64,000 bases of DNA, taken from NCBI GenBank assembly GCA_900618425.1, contig UZAN01039706.1:1-64000 (forward strand). Direction: 5' to 3'. Shown here piece by piece: positions 10,826-21,433 of this stretch. Numbering within the stretch: position 1 is the first letter of the stretch; each line of letters opens with the position of its first letter. Under the pieces are notes generated by a model that was not told the origin of the DNA, did not search any database, and worked only from the letters and a program-made list of their open reading frames with translations. The position numbers and the translations under genes were made by a program. The stretch comes from Echinostoma caproni (Eukaryota; Platyhelminthes; Trematoda; Plagiorchiida; Echinostomatidae).

Positions 10826-12556
10826 TCAAACAGCCTTGCATTTGTGTAGTAGGACGCGATAGATGATGGTAAAAGCTGAATTAGCATCCACCCTGTGTCT
10901 AGTTTCGACCAAGTGCGCAACAATTGAACTGGAAATAACTCCGATTCCTCCCTGTCTAAGCTGCCCTGTCGTTCGACCTACATAAGCGGCACCACGGGTG
11001 CACTTGAATTGGTAAATGAGCATTGATGAGGTAAGTATAAGCAACTTATCCTTGTTTTGACATTGCATGGCGGGTGACGTGGAGAACACGCATCTGAGTT
11101 TGGCAGCATTGAATCCTTTCAGCTGCTAGATCTGCCTTGAACTGAATTGTGATGATCAAAGTCTTTTTCTCAGCTCAATTTGCAAAGACCTGTTTTCTTC
11201 TTTCAGAACAGTTGCGATTGATGAGCGTTTTAAGGTAGCCATTTTCTGACAGCGTCTTTCGCACAACTGCTTATTCTATTTCTAATGTGTCCTGTGAGCA
11301 AATGTATCTTGCTCCGAATAGAAGACAGTGCGCTAAGTTAAGCTTGTAAGCGAGCGCTACAAAACTGTGGGAGTTTGTGTGCTGTCCGTTCCATGTGGCT
11401 TTTCGGTGCACCTTTCGCTGAATGGAGCCATCCAAACTTCTCGTTAACTTAACACCCAGGAATAGTAAGTTGTTATATTCTGCCTTCTCAACTGTAAAGC
11501 TTATCCCTGCGTGTGCCAAACTGAGGTTCAACAAAGCATCGTTGCGGTCCAAATTGTCATCGAAAATACAAACAATGTCGCCCACATATCTGTAGTAGTG
11601 ATCGAAGCTATTGACGATTGTGTACAGAGGAACGGATTCTAATTGTGCCCTAAGGTGACCCCATGGAGACTCCATCTTTTTGGCCATGGTAGGTTTTCCA
11701 AAACAAGAATTGCAGGTTGATCTTGAACCTGAGTATCAACAATTCTTTGAGACTCTCAAATGGTACATCGACGGGTATTTTCTCACTCGTAATGAATTCG
11801 CAGATACAGTTTACTGTCTCCAGCAGCAGAGGTGCGCTGGCGAACAGGAACACAACATCAAGAGAGAACATTTATTTCCCTGCTAAATTTAGATCTTTTA
11901 TAGCGTCCACGCATGCAAAAGTGTCTCGTAATGTGTTTCTTTTGCAAGTTTTTATGCACTTTTCTAGAACGTCTACTAGCCATTTGGCGGTAGCGTGATA
12001 GGCTGAGTTTGTCATGAACCATGTGGGTTTGTGAATTTTTGGTAAAACGTATAGCCGAGGTATATTAGAACCCACGGATGTGAGTATTTCAAAAACTTTC
12101 GTCGATATATTTCTTTGGTCCCCGAGGCTTTTCAGTGTTCCTGTGATTTCCGTTAAGTATTTTCAGTTCGGTATCTCGGTTGCGATTTGATTTATCCTAC
12201 AGTGAGGTTAGTATTTTAGAAGTCTATACTTCACGATCAATTGCAACGATGCCAGTTCCTTTACGGGTCTACTGTGGAGAATTAGCGGTTTACTTTGTAG
12301 TTTTTCAAGCGCATCGAGATGCTTCCATGTAAGAGTGCCCCGAGTGCGGGCTAGGTGATGCCGAAATGGGTAGCAAACTGTGACTAATAAAGATTTGAAT
12401 CGTTCTAAATCTTCAACCGACTTAGGTGTAAGATCAGTCGTTTGCCCACCTAGGACTTCAAATGGTACTGCTAGTTCCATTTGGCTAAATTTGCGACTAA
12501 GACAACAATAGTCGTAATCGAGGGACAATTCGTCGATCGCAACGCGGCTTAATTCA
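10826..12556 (-). pseudogene. Penelope-like element: reverse transcriptase plus GIY-YIG nuclease, broken
   Basis: Reading down the minus strand there is an N-terminal helical part (SLDYDYCCLSRKFSQMEL, GTLTWKHLDALEKLQ). Then come GSNIPRLYVLPKIHKPTW, the palm start FSLDVVFLFASAPL, QKDGVSMGSP and YYRYVGDIVCIFDD. The connector ENGYLKTLINR follows, and finally a GIY-YIG domain IYQFKCTRGAAYVGRTTGQL. This order is specific to Penelope-like elements. The catalytic YxDD reads YVGD, frameshifts occur near 11670 and between 11872 and 12208, and stops interrupt the connector, so it is dead. It lies upstream of the BUD23-like gene's neighbourhood and downstream of the NIM1-like gene, outside both. Confidence 0.9.
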
Positions 12557-12664
12557 TCCTTGGGAAAATTATGAACGCATCACTCTGGCCTGTAAGGAAA
12601 CTGAGTGTGAGGTGTGAGGGGGCTCAATGTACGACAAAAATTTTCTTCCCGTTGAGGTGATCGG

Positions 12665-12780
12665 TTATCAATTTAACGTAATACATGAACATAAGTTCAG
12701 CTCTGAAGAACAGAACTAAAGACATACGCGTCCCTACCCCACCCCTTTGTTACAATTGTTTGACCCCAACATAACACTAT
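12665..12780 (+). repeat. terminal inverted repeat of the Penelope-like element, right copy
   Basis: This is homologous to the reverse complement of 10556-10684; the best block is CGTCCCTACCCCACCCCTTT with ACAATTGTTTGACC. It lies just 5' of the element's N-terminal coding part. Confidence 0.6.
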
Positions 12781-12847
12781 TTGATCACATAAATTTAACT
12801 CACCGAACACATGTTCGCCTACAACCTGTGTTCTGAGCACACAGCGT

Positions 12848-12940
12848 AAAACGCGTCAGATCTGATGTTTTCGAACCCAAATTGTTGGTACTATGGGATG
12901 GCGTTTTTTGGGTCCGAAAACACCAGATCCGAGGCGCTTT
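12848..12940. repeat. imperfect foldback, ~34-bp arms
   Basis: The left arm (about 12848-12881, AGATCTGATGTTTTCGAACC) pairs with the right arm (about 12906-12940, GGTCCGAAAACACCAGATCC), leaving a loop of about 24 bases. The pairing weakens but continues outward for about ten bases. This could be a small foldback transposon. Confidence 0.6.
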
Positions 12941-12949
12941 GCGCTTCGA

Positions 12950-14500
12950 CTCTGCGGTCAACTGGAACAACCAAATTTTGCGCATCACGGTCTGTTTGAA
13001 CTAGCTGTTTGCGCCCGTTCTAAGGAAACGCTGAAGCATGAGCAATTAACTTCAACCAACCGTGAAATCCAGGCAGCACAAGCGGATGGTCGATCGTCAT
13101 CTGAGGATTTCCCAAGTGGATGGTCCCTGACAGCGAAGTCTGCCTACTGTGAATCTGCTAACTGTGCTTCAAAAAATTGTTAGTTACTCCTTACGTAACT
13201 GATTTCAAGTTGTGAGCCCTTTACCACGGAAACCGAAGAAGTAGTTATTTATGAAGGTAGTGGGGTCATCGTGAAAAAAACTTTCTAAAGCAATTATCGA
13301 CAATTTATATGAATTCCAGTCCGGAGACCTTCCGAGAAATCAGATCTGACAGGATTCACCAGCCTTTTTGGAATAGACGACAAAAATCCTATTCTGCAGG
13401 ATCAAGATAAAAAAGTGGTATATGCTTGACTCGTAGCGAAGGGATTGTCTACGGAAAGCACAGCTGAATGCTACCGAGAAAGTCTCCAGGTCGTGGATAG
13501 GAGAACGGCCACCTTACTGGTTAACCGCGAACAGGTAGGGGTCACTCCAGTGAATAATCGGTCATGGGCGATCTGCGGTGATGCTAGAGGACGAGGTAGG
13601 GTCTCCGGCTGGCAACCGATAATTCTTTTAAAATCCGTAAATGTCTGCTAATTGCATCGTCATGTGTGCGAACGTGGTCCGCCACCAAAAAAGACCGTTG
13701 CCACTTACCTGCTCTCCCGTTAGGACAAGCTTTGATAAGAATGTGTGAGGTGAGCACTAACTACCGACCCTCAGACCTCTCGGGATCCTGGACTAGTGTT
13801 CACCGCATATATTTAACCGTCAGAAGGAAAAACAACAAAGCTGTCATCTCCCCGGTTTATTATGCATTTTGTTGGCCCGCATGTATGTGTGTGGTGCAAA
13901 CAACCAATCGTATGCAAAATAATACTGACTGGATGTGAATGACAATGCTCCGGGCATGTGCATAACTGTGTGCGGACATCACTCATGTTAGTGTACCGGT
14001 TATCCTATTTCGCTGACCAGCGCGATCCAGGATTGTGGTTACCTAGGCCAACGCGTTACTGTCGTTCATTCACAATTCTGCACCTGATCACCAATAACTA
14101 CTGCATCAAAGTGAGAAACAAACATCGTTTTAGCCCGATGCATGCTGCTTTTTTGTGTGTTGAGGAGGTGTGGTTGTGGTATTGGTGGACGAGTTAATGT
14201 GTGCGCATTAAAAGAATAATGCTAATCTTCGAATGGGGATGGTAGACTAAGCTTATTATCTGAATCTGGCTGGTATAGTGTGACGTTCAGAGTCGTATTC
14301 AAAGAACGAGTACGCATTTGGAGGTGGGGAGGCGTGAAGGTTATGAAAACTACGTTTCTTGTACACTACGAAAATGGCGCTTCTGTTTTTCTCCGTCTCT
14401 TTGGCGCAAAAAGTCACACTGGATACGTGTGTGCAGGGAAAGTGGAATCAAAGGCTGCGTGTGACGATGAGAATGAACGGACGAGGAAAAATGACTGCTG
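12950..14500. other. 3' flank and UTR of the NIM1-like gene, no other gene recognised
   Basis: Open frames of 68-96 codons (such as 12893-13183 plus, which starts inside the foldback) show no recognisable motif. The part nearest 14500 is presumably the 3' UTR of the kinase gene. Confidence 0.4.
13856..13861 (-). terminator. candidate polyadenylation signal of the NIM1-like gene
   Basis: The minus strand reads AATAAA here, the first such hexamer seen downstream of the stop codon at 14505. It would give a 3' UTR of roughly 650 bases. There is no transcript evidence, and the hexamer is common by chance in AT-rich DNA. Confidence 0.25.
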
Positions 14501-14504
14501 GGCA

Positions 14505-14721
14505 TCATAGAATAACGCAAAAGCGACTGGTTTTTGTCGGTCGACGTCTCGTCCGATCTGTCGTTCGGCAGGGGCTCATTGTTCGGTAACGCTTTTTGCT
14601 GTGGTCTATCAAAGCGGATGGACCAGAATGGATGAGAGGTGTTGAAATGGAATTAGGAATACCAACTGGGCTGTCCGTTGTTGCAGGCACAGACGGATCC
14701 AAATGGCTCATACGGCGGGCG
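14505..14721 (-). CDS. NIM1K: NIM1-like kinase, terminal exon
   Basis: The acceptor CCCAACTATTCAG opens the exon with one base that completes Arg with the CG left by the previous exon, giving HRAHRARRMSHLDPSVP. The exon ends RRPTKTSRFCVIL-stop, mirroring the human C-terminus RGIRHTSKFCSIL. The length from HR to the stop (71 codons) is somewhat longer than in human. Phase, position and the conserved extreme C-terminus make this the last coding exon. A single AATAAA on the minus strand lies about 640 bases downstream. Confidence 0.85.
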
Positions 14722-15828
14722 CTGAATAGTTGGGTTTAGAACGAAATCGTTTTTGGAGTGTAGTTTCCTTTCGCGAAAACAAATGATATCATAAAACTTT
14801 GCATAAGTTTATTTCTTTCAAAAGGTTTCCTATTTTTGTTCCGTTACTGACTGGTAGGGATAGTTTAGGTGTTCAAGGAACATGATGAACACACATAATA
14901 AGGATAATTTGTTATTATTCTTAATTACTCTAAGAAATTTCTTCACTATGAACTTTGTAATGTGTATCCAACATAGAGATGTGGTAGAGAAGCACAATAA
15001 TTACAGGACCATGGATTAGTACTGTCTTGCACCACTCCGCGGATTCAACCCTCCATCCAATACACCCAATAACGTGATTCGTGGAACCAAATCTCATATG
15101 CATCATGGATTCATTTATAGGGTGGTGAGGGTTATCATGAGGTTTAATTAGTTTTCACTAGGTTGCTTCGGCGGCTAAGGTCAGAGGTTTAAACCCCGTC
15201 ATTGCCATTCAACTTTGATGCTTGATTTTGTGCTGATCGGTACCATCCCATCCTAGTGATGCCTCTCGTAGTTTGCCCCTCCAAGCCACAGTAACTCGGT
15301 TCCCGGTTATCATGAGTGAACATTTCTCTGTACCCATAGGGTTCACCCTATTAGCTACTGATCAGCCAAGCTTTGTGGCAAAATGTAAAGGCAGTGAACA
15401 AGTGAGAAATGGCAAACGTTTGAGATGCTACATGGTGTTAATCCTTATTTTTCCCCGAACTTTGACATATCATCCACCTTCTTCAACTATTGTTTACGCA
15501 GATCACTAAATCACCTTATGGAATCGCTAATGCAACCTTATTGACCAAGTGCCCTAGTCAAAGATCTCATACAGCTATTATCAGTTATAGACCGATCACG
15601 TTTGATCTAATTCTAATACCTGCCTCGATAAATATTGTACCTTTAGGAAGTCTTGCAGAGGACATGTGTAAATGGAATGGTTTAAGATAGTAAAATAACA
15701 AATGTTGACTATCAGCAAATACTTCTCCATATATGTACAAACTGTGCTTGTTTTGTATTCCTCTCGTGATCGATGAGTTTACTGAAAGCTTCATTATTTG
15801 CTGCACTGTTTTCTCACTCCTGACTTAC

Positions 15829-16316
15829 CGATGTGCTCGATGCAGCATGATCCGATACGCGCCTGTAATTGCACTTCTCGCGACCTGATTCTCTGGCGCT
15901 GCTATCTCCTCACGGGTGACACCTAATTCTAGCAACATTCGAGCGGCTTCCACTTCTGCTTCATCTGAAGCTACGATATGACCCGAGATGGACTGGTTGG
16001 ATTTGTTGAAACTGGGTTGTGATGGTTCCGTTTCTACTGCAGCTAATGATGAGTGCAATGGAAGATTTGCATCTTTATCCTCAGATGTGACTCCCAAATC
16101 TACAGCTTTAGAGTTTTCTTTCTGTTCTTCGTCCTTTGTGCTACTTGCGTTGCTCGGGGAAATGTTATTCTCGATGGCGGTCACAATGACATTGGTCGTG
16201 GTCGAGGCGTTCGTGTTCATGGTGGCAGCGGTAGTGGCATTGGTGGTGGCTGAGGTGGAGGTGAGGGTTGTGTTGGTTGCTTCAGTTCGTGTTTCTTCCA
16301 GTCTAGCGACGGTCTT
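15829..16316 (-). CDS. NIM1K: NIM1-like kinase, Thr/Asn-rich linker and UBA-like C-terminal exon
   Basis: The exon ends before GTAAGT (phase 2). Its 3' half encodes LLELGVTREEIAAPENQVAR then SAITGAYRIMLHRAH, which aligns with the C-terminal UBA-like segment of human NIM1 (LEHLGITEEHIRNN, ARSSITGVYRIILHRVQR). The 5' half is low-complexity, with repeated Thr, Asn, Ser and Ala (TEATNTTLTSTSATTNATT and similar), followed by an acidic Ser-rich stretch. Two in-frame acceptors are possible. A CAG before AAGACC sets the start at 16316, and a CAG before CTTATT sets it at 16337, adding seven residues; both fit phase 0 of the preceding exon. Confidence 0.87.
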
Positions 16317-17442
16317 CTGTCTCAAACTACAAATAAGCTGTTAGGGTTTCATTTGTGCAAAAGCTTAATAGGATACGCATTGTTACAACTAAGCATATTT
16401 GACTTTGCCAACATAAATAAAAAGCAACAGGATATCCTACTCTCTGTCTTTCAAGTAAACAAAGTTTTCGCAACCACCTATCTGAGTTACACTCACTCCA
16501 AAGTAACATAACAACAAACTTGAATTACATATGAAAGTGATGTACACTATTTTATGATTTACTATCAGCAAACTAATTCAGCTTTCGTTACAGGCAGTTT
16601 CTAATCGGAATAATACCATTTTACTTGAAAATTTCTGAATGCCATGGCTATACGTTATTTGTTGCCTTTTGTCGAGGCTACTTTCGTTATACACACGCAA
16701 GAACACATTTATGTACAACTTTATGCTTAATCATGTTTCATGATTCATCTTATTTTTGCATGTCTCTGGACATGGGGTTAGGTCCTTTGGAGTTCTGTCC
16801 TATAAGTATTGTGTTGAAGTGAAAACACCATGACCTACCCACCACATTTGTTTGGCAGCATTGTTTTACAGATTACTGACTCACAGTGTAACTTATCATT
16901 GTGTGCAATCCACGTGTGTTGCATTGTGGGGGTGCACTGTGTATGTGTTGTATTTTCGTGTCACATGGACTGAACTCTACTGATTACTGATCAAAGATTT
17001 TGTGATCATAGTACAGATATCTGATTGACCGATGAAAGCACAGTTATAAATGATGGCAGAGGCGAGCGAACAGAACAAATGAATATGACAAGGTTAGTGA
17101 TAGTCAATGCTATAGTCGTGGATGGGGTGAGAGGACAAAGGTCAAATGGAAACAGTGCTGGGCACATTAAAATGAAGGTTGTGAGCTAAGATGCGAGAGC
17201 GGGTAAGATACCCTAGAATCTATATGCCATGCAAAGCAAATGATGTAATCGGAAAGGTAAACTGGGGAGAGAAATAAAATATTATTACAAGGTGGCAACA
17301 AGAGTCATGATTTAGAATTTAAACCGGAGTGGGAGGAAGGATTTACAAACTTGTTATCACTTGATATAGCTTAATATGTAACGCAGTCATTCCATCATCG
17401 TTTGATTTTCTGAATAACGATCAATTACGTCATATCGTCGGG

Positions 17443-17772
17443 CTATGGCATATTCAATATCTGAACAGTCCGCTTTAGTTTGCACAGTTCAGGGTAGTGG
17501 ATACGAATGGCCACCGCCTGGGTCGTGCACATCATAATCTGCCGCAGTTGTTTGGCTACATGCATCGGCGTTCTACAGCTGACCTTAAATGACCCTTCAA
17601 CACCTACCGCATGCCCTTTGTTGATAACATGCTCCACAATTGAGCTACAAATAGCCTTTCATAGTCCTTTTCTCAACCAGGCCGAATGATGCTCTTGAAT
17701 CCGTTTAGTCAACTGCCAACTGGTACGACTGATGTAGCCGCCGGCTTCACCGTATCAGTGGGGATATTTCAA
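17443..17772 (-). pseudogene. Penelope-like GIY-YIG domain fragment
   Basis: On the minus strand it reads GEAGGYISRTSWQLTKRIQE, a stop, then KAICSSIVEHVINKGHAVG and AVAIRIHYPELCKLKRTVQI. These are the GxxYIGRT nuclease motif (here GGYISRT, Gly to Ser), the central helix and the conserved Penelope-like C-terminus. It lies within the kinase intron 16.3-22.5 kb, in sense orientation. Confidence 0.8.
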
Positions 17773-17799
17773 AAAATATGATTATCCGAGGATCCACTG

Positions 17800-18420
17800 A
17801 CGTTTAAGATGCTCAATGAATATTTGAAATTCAGCGTCAGGCTCGAAGAAGCGAGAACTTTGATAGCGTTTTATGAGGAATGTTTTAGGTTGAATCGATA
17901 TCCGAAGCAATTTTGGAAAATCTCAAGACGAAGCCGGATCAACTCGAATATTGTAAATTTAAGAAAAACTTGAAACAGTTATTTCAAATCTATCCAATCA
18001 CGAACCGATGAAGTAAAGGGAAACGTAGTATGGAGAGAATCCACACTGGACAATTTATCCGAGAGTATGAGGAATCAATTGACGACATATACATCCACTG
18101 TGACCAAAGGTAGAATTAAGAAGAAGCGTTTATTCTTAATTTCCTCACTGAATGAACAAGCAGCTTCTGCCGTGTTTCTCAGGAATCCTGAAGAATACGT
18201 TCAAAATTTGTCGGATGTTACTTTGACCACAGAACAATTAGAACTAGTTGTGCGTTGCACAATGAACATTCAATTCTAATGCAGTGGACGCATGTACCGC
18301 CCAGTGGATGATGCGGCCGTGAGTTCATCACTTCTCCCATTACTAGCAGACGTCTTTATGGCTAAGTTGGAAAACCGTGAACTAAAAGACAAGATCTCTC
18401 AACTGGATAGCTATAGTCGC
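17800..18420 (+). pseudogene. Penelope-like N-terminal region joined to a reverse transcriptase fragment
   Basis: One frame runs from about 17800 with a single stop at 17972: PKQFWKISRRSRINSNIVNL, TLDNLSESMRNQLTTYTST, AVFLRNPEEYVQNLSDVTLT. The NLS-x-TLT motif marks the Penelope-like N-terminus. It then jumps directly into palm motifs CTMNIQF-stop-CSGRMYRP and LLPLLADVFMAKLENRE, so the stretch between NLSDVTLT and the palm is deleted. Confidence 0.75.
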
Positions 18421-18520
18421 TTCGATGGTGATGGTGAACTCATGGCCACACCATCGACTGGGCAGCACATGTGTCCATTGCATAATAATTGAATATTCAT
18501 TGTGCAACGCAAAACTAGTT
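18246..18520. repeat. inverted repeat from opposed reverse transcriptase copies
   Basis: Arms 18246-18329 and 18434-18520 are roughly 84% alike by eye after reverse complementing (TGCGTTGCACAATGAA, ATTCAATT, GCCCAGT-GATG). They are separated by about 104 bases. Confidence 0.7.
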
Positions 18521-18665
18521 CTTTGAGATCTGATATCGAAATCACGGTGTTTATCTGGTTTCGCACTATGTAATTACAGAGATAATGAATCGTTTCAATC
18601 AGCGGCACATTGGGGAAAAGTGAGGACACGTCTAGGGAAAACAATACACTATTCATTAGATTCAT
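18411..18665 (-). pseudogene. inverted Penelope-like reverse transcriptase fragment
   Basis: The minus strand reads NSVLFSLDVSSLFPNVPL (reverse transcriptase motif with catalytic Asp), HYLCNYIV, ELVLRCTMNIQLLCNGHM and PVDGVAMSSP. It repeats, in opposite orientation, the CTMNIQ to AVSSS part of the plus-strand fragment just before it. Confidence 0.75.
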
Positions 18666-19198
18666 ATTCTGGATTTATTTTCAAAGTCAATTGGTCCTAG
18701 GTCCAAGGATTCCCATTAAGTGGATTGCATCTATTGTAGCTCATAATCATGGTTCAATTATTGATCAAAACTATTTTACTAATTACGTTCGACGATTTGT
18801 TGGTTATTTGGTGGACTATTTGCAGTCATACTGAGAAGAGCTATTGATACATAACCACTGTTTTGCATATTTTTTTCCTTCGATAGGTATTATGGAAGCA
18901 TATTTCGTGTTGTTTTATCTCATCCAGTTCTCTTTGTTCAGAAGAGAATAATGGAGACAAATAGGCCAAACCGGAGATAATTCGAGTCAGGTTTAGATAA
19001 GTGTTAACCAATACCACTAGGGTTATTACGTCTCCTGCATTATAGCGGATGATCGATAGAATGGATTGTTCGGTGTGTGTATGTATGGTTGTGGTTGAAC
19101 AAAGTTGGTAAATGTGTTTTGCGTAAGGTGATTTGGATCCATGCGGTCCATGCGTGATTTGTCTTACTGGAATCTGTTTACGAGTTTATGACGCTCGA

Positions 19199-19201
<3 letters not shown>

Positions 19202-19230
<29 letters not shown>
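19202..19230 (+). repeat. (TG)n microsatellite
   Basis: An uninterrupted TG repeat of 29 bases in a kinase intron. Confidence 0.97.
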
Positions 19231-19233
<3 letters not shown>

Positions 19234-20776
19234 AATTCATATCGGAATACACAGATTAGACCGAATAACCTTGATCTAGTCTCAATTTCATACCGCAACC
19301 TGGTGGAAATAATACAAATAACTTGCTGATCCGTTTAAAAAAATGAAATCTTATTCCATTCAAACCATGAAAGTTGAGGACAATTGTGAGTGAGTGTAAT
19401 TGTGAGTGACGCTCAACATGAACGACAGTAATGGAATGCATGTTATCGCATGGCTAAATTTAACCCGAAGTGTAGTGATAAATAGCCAATGGAACAATCG
19501 CGTGCATCCCAGTAATCCGCTACATAGATGTGAAAACTACGATGCCCAGTATATTTAACTAGAACGACATCAGAATTGTCTGTACCTGAAAACTCATGGC
19601 TCCTAGATGTGCAGTTTCTCTCCTTAGTATGATCTCGATGGAATCAAGACTTAGATGTGCCAGTCACAGTTTGTTTGCTTTATTTCTATCAGTTTTCGAG
19701 GACACGCAGATAAGAGGACATGTAAATTTCACACAGTACACATGTTTACGAATACAGTTAATCCATAATATAAGTTCAGCTTAGCAGCAAGAAGGTAACC
19801 GCTTCAGCCATCCCACATTGAGCTATCATTTTTCGAATACACACTAACCCAGGTTTTCCATACCAGCACCTCCTTAAACGCGCAAATTACGTTCGCAACC
19901 GCCAAGAGTGATCAGTCACAATTTCGCAAAGATTACAGAACTATTAAAGCCACTGTTATGCTTAATAAAACCATCCATTAGAATAGCTTTTCACCCCATT
20001 GGATTCGAATCCCTTGTATACGAGTTGAGAGCTTAACAAGGCACTTCAAACCAGAAGGGTGATAGCGAATGTGCTGTTCACCGCTAAGTCGGTGTGTCTA
20101 CTTATGTGTTCTGCGAAAACAACATTGTAAATATTCCTGGATTTTAAAACCATAAATAGATAGTAGAATTTAACCGTATTTTGTGTTTAAGTTCTGAAAA
20201 GTTGGAAGGAAAATTGTTTGATAAAATATGCTTTTCCTCCAACCATATATGCTGCATGCGTTTAATGTGTGAATCGTTTTAGCTTTGCGACGTAATACAT
20301 TGAATGACTGGGGTAGAGTAAGTGTTTTTGGCATTCTAGGTTGCGGTGAAAAAGACTGCAACTAGTTGGTTGGGCATGGAAGATAACTGACTGAAGTGGA
20401 GTTCTTTATTTCTTATCCTATCAGAATTCTTGAAAAATGTTTGTATGAACAATAAGTTTATGCACTCTGCGTCCTTCCCATAGGGGTTCACTTTCTCCCT
20501 CTTTGTCTACGGTATACATTCTCACTACCTAAGTATGTATTAGAAGTTGGGCGGCTTCACTTTATTTTACTGTAGCATGATGCTGATGATGCGTTGAATG
20601 ATGTTTAAATGCAACTGATCACTGGGGCAGTGCCTGTAAAGTAAATTATTTTACTGGCCTGTATTGGCTTTCTTTTGCTTCTTCCTTTTCTGAGATTCAT
20701 AGAATATTTATTCTGTGTTTTCTCACTGCAGTTTCGCATACATCTTTGGTGTGACATATTATGATATTCATCTTAC

Positions 20777-21069
20777 CTGGCAAAGTAAAGTGATGGGCAG
20801 TCAATAATCAAAACACGGCCAGACAATCGGTTGAGTGAGACAGAGCAGTTTACAAATATCCCATCAGTTGTCTTCTTGTAGTTCGGATGGAGGAAGGTGA
20901 ACGATGAGCATATGTCTTTGTGCTCAATAACTGAGACAAAAGGTCGTTTTGATTCGGTAGAATTGAGATTTCTTCGAATTCCACGAAAAGGTTGAGATTT
21001 AGTTAATGCAAAACTGTTCAATGTACGATAGAGGTTTGTTGTTTGCCCCTGCTCACATTGCACTTCTAG
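20777..21069 (-). CDS. unidentified exon-like open frame nested in a kinase intron
   Basis: The frame is open for 97 codons on the minus strand and ends at a good donor (TTTGCCAG then GTAAGATG). It contains RPFVSVIEHKDICSSFTF, LHPNYKKTTDGIFVNCSVSL and SGRVLIIDCPSLYFAR, with a balanced, protein-like composition. I do not recognise the family. The donor phase (2) does not fit between the flanking kinase exons, which both meet in phase 0. It is therefore more likely part of another gene, a retroposed fragment or chance. No convincing acceptor or ATG was found at its 5' side. Confidence 0.3.
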
Positions 21070-21179
21070 TCACATCACATGCCTTCAGAAACTTTTCCAA
21101 CTGACTTTTAATAAAGAGTGACCACTTCAAGTCGTTTGCTCTACAGCAAAACGAGGAACACAAAAGGGACCGGTTTGCG

Positions 21180-21433
21180 GTAGTGGTGGCGCAGTGGCTT
21201 ATTCATTGTCACCAGCATTTATTGGATCCTGTAGTACACGGTTCGAACTCCACCTCCACCACTCAACTTAGCTGTCGTCCGGTTCAATGACAAACCTAGC
21301 CTATCGGGGCCTTATGTGGTTCACCGAGTCCCGGGGCTTGGGTTATGGATTTCCATGATTGAACAGCAGGTCTTCGTGCCTATGAGGTCCGCCCCGTCTG
21401 CTATATATCATACATGTGTAAAACATTCCGAAT
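21180..21433 (+). mobile_element. tRNA-derived SINE, head intact
   Basis: The head carries an RNA polymerase III A box TGGCGCAGTGG and, 43 bases on, a B box GGTTCGAACTC, followed by CTCCACCTCCACCA. The body (TATCGGGGCCTTATGTGGTT, GAGTCCCGGGGCTTGGGTTA, CCGCCCCGTCTGCT) recurs at 24611-24746 and 845-990. This is the only full-length copy recognised. Confidence 0.78.

Noticed and set aside
15170..15215. AGGTTTAAACCCCG, a B-box-like motif
   Set aside because: No A box at a suitable distance and the motif is largely a TTTAAA palindrome.
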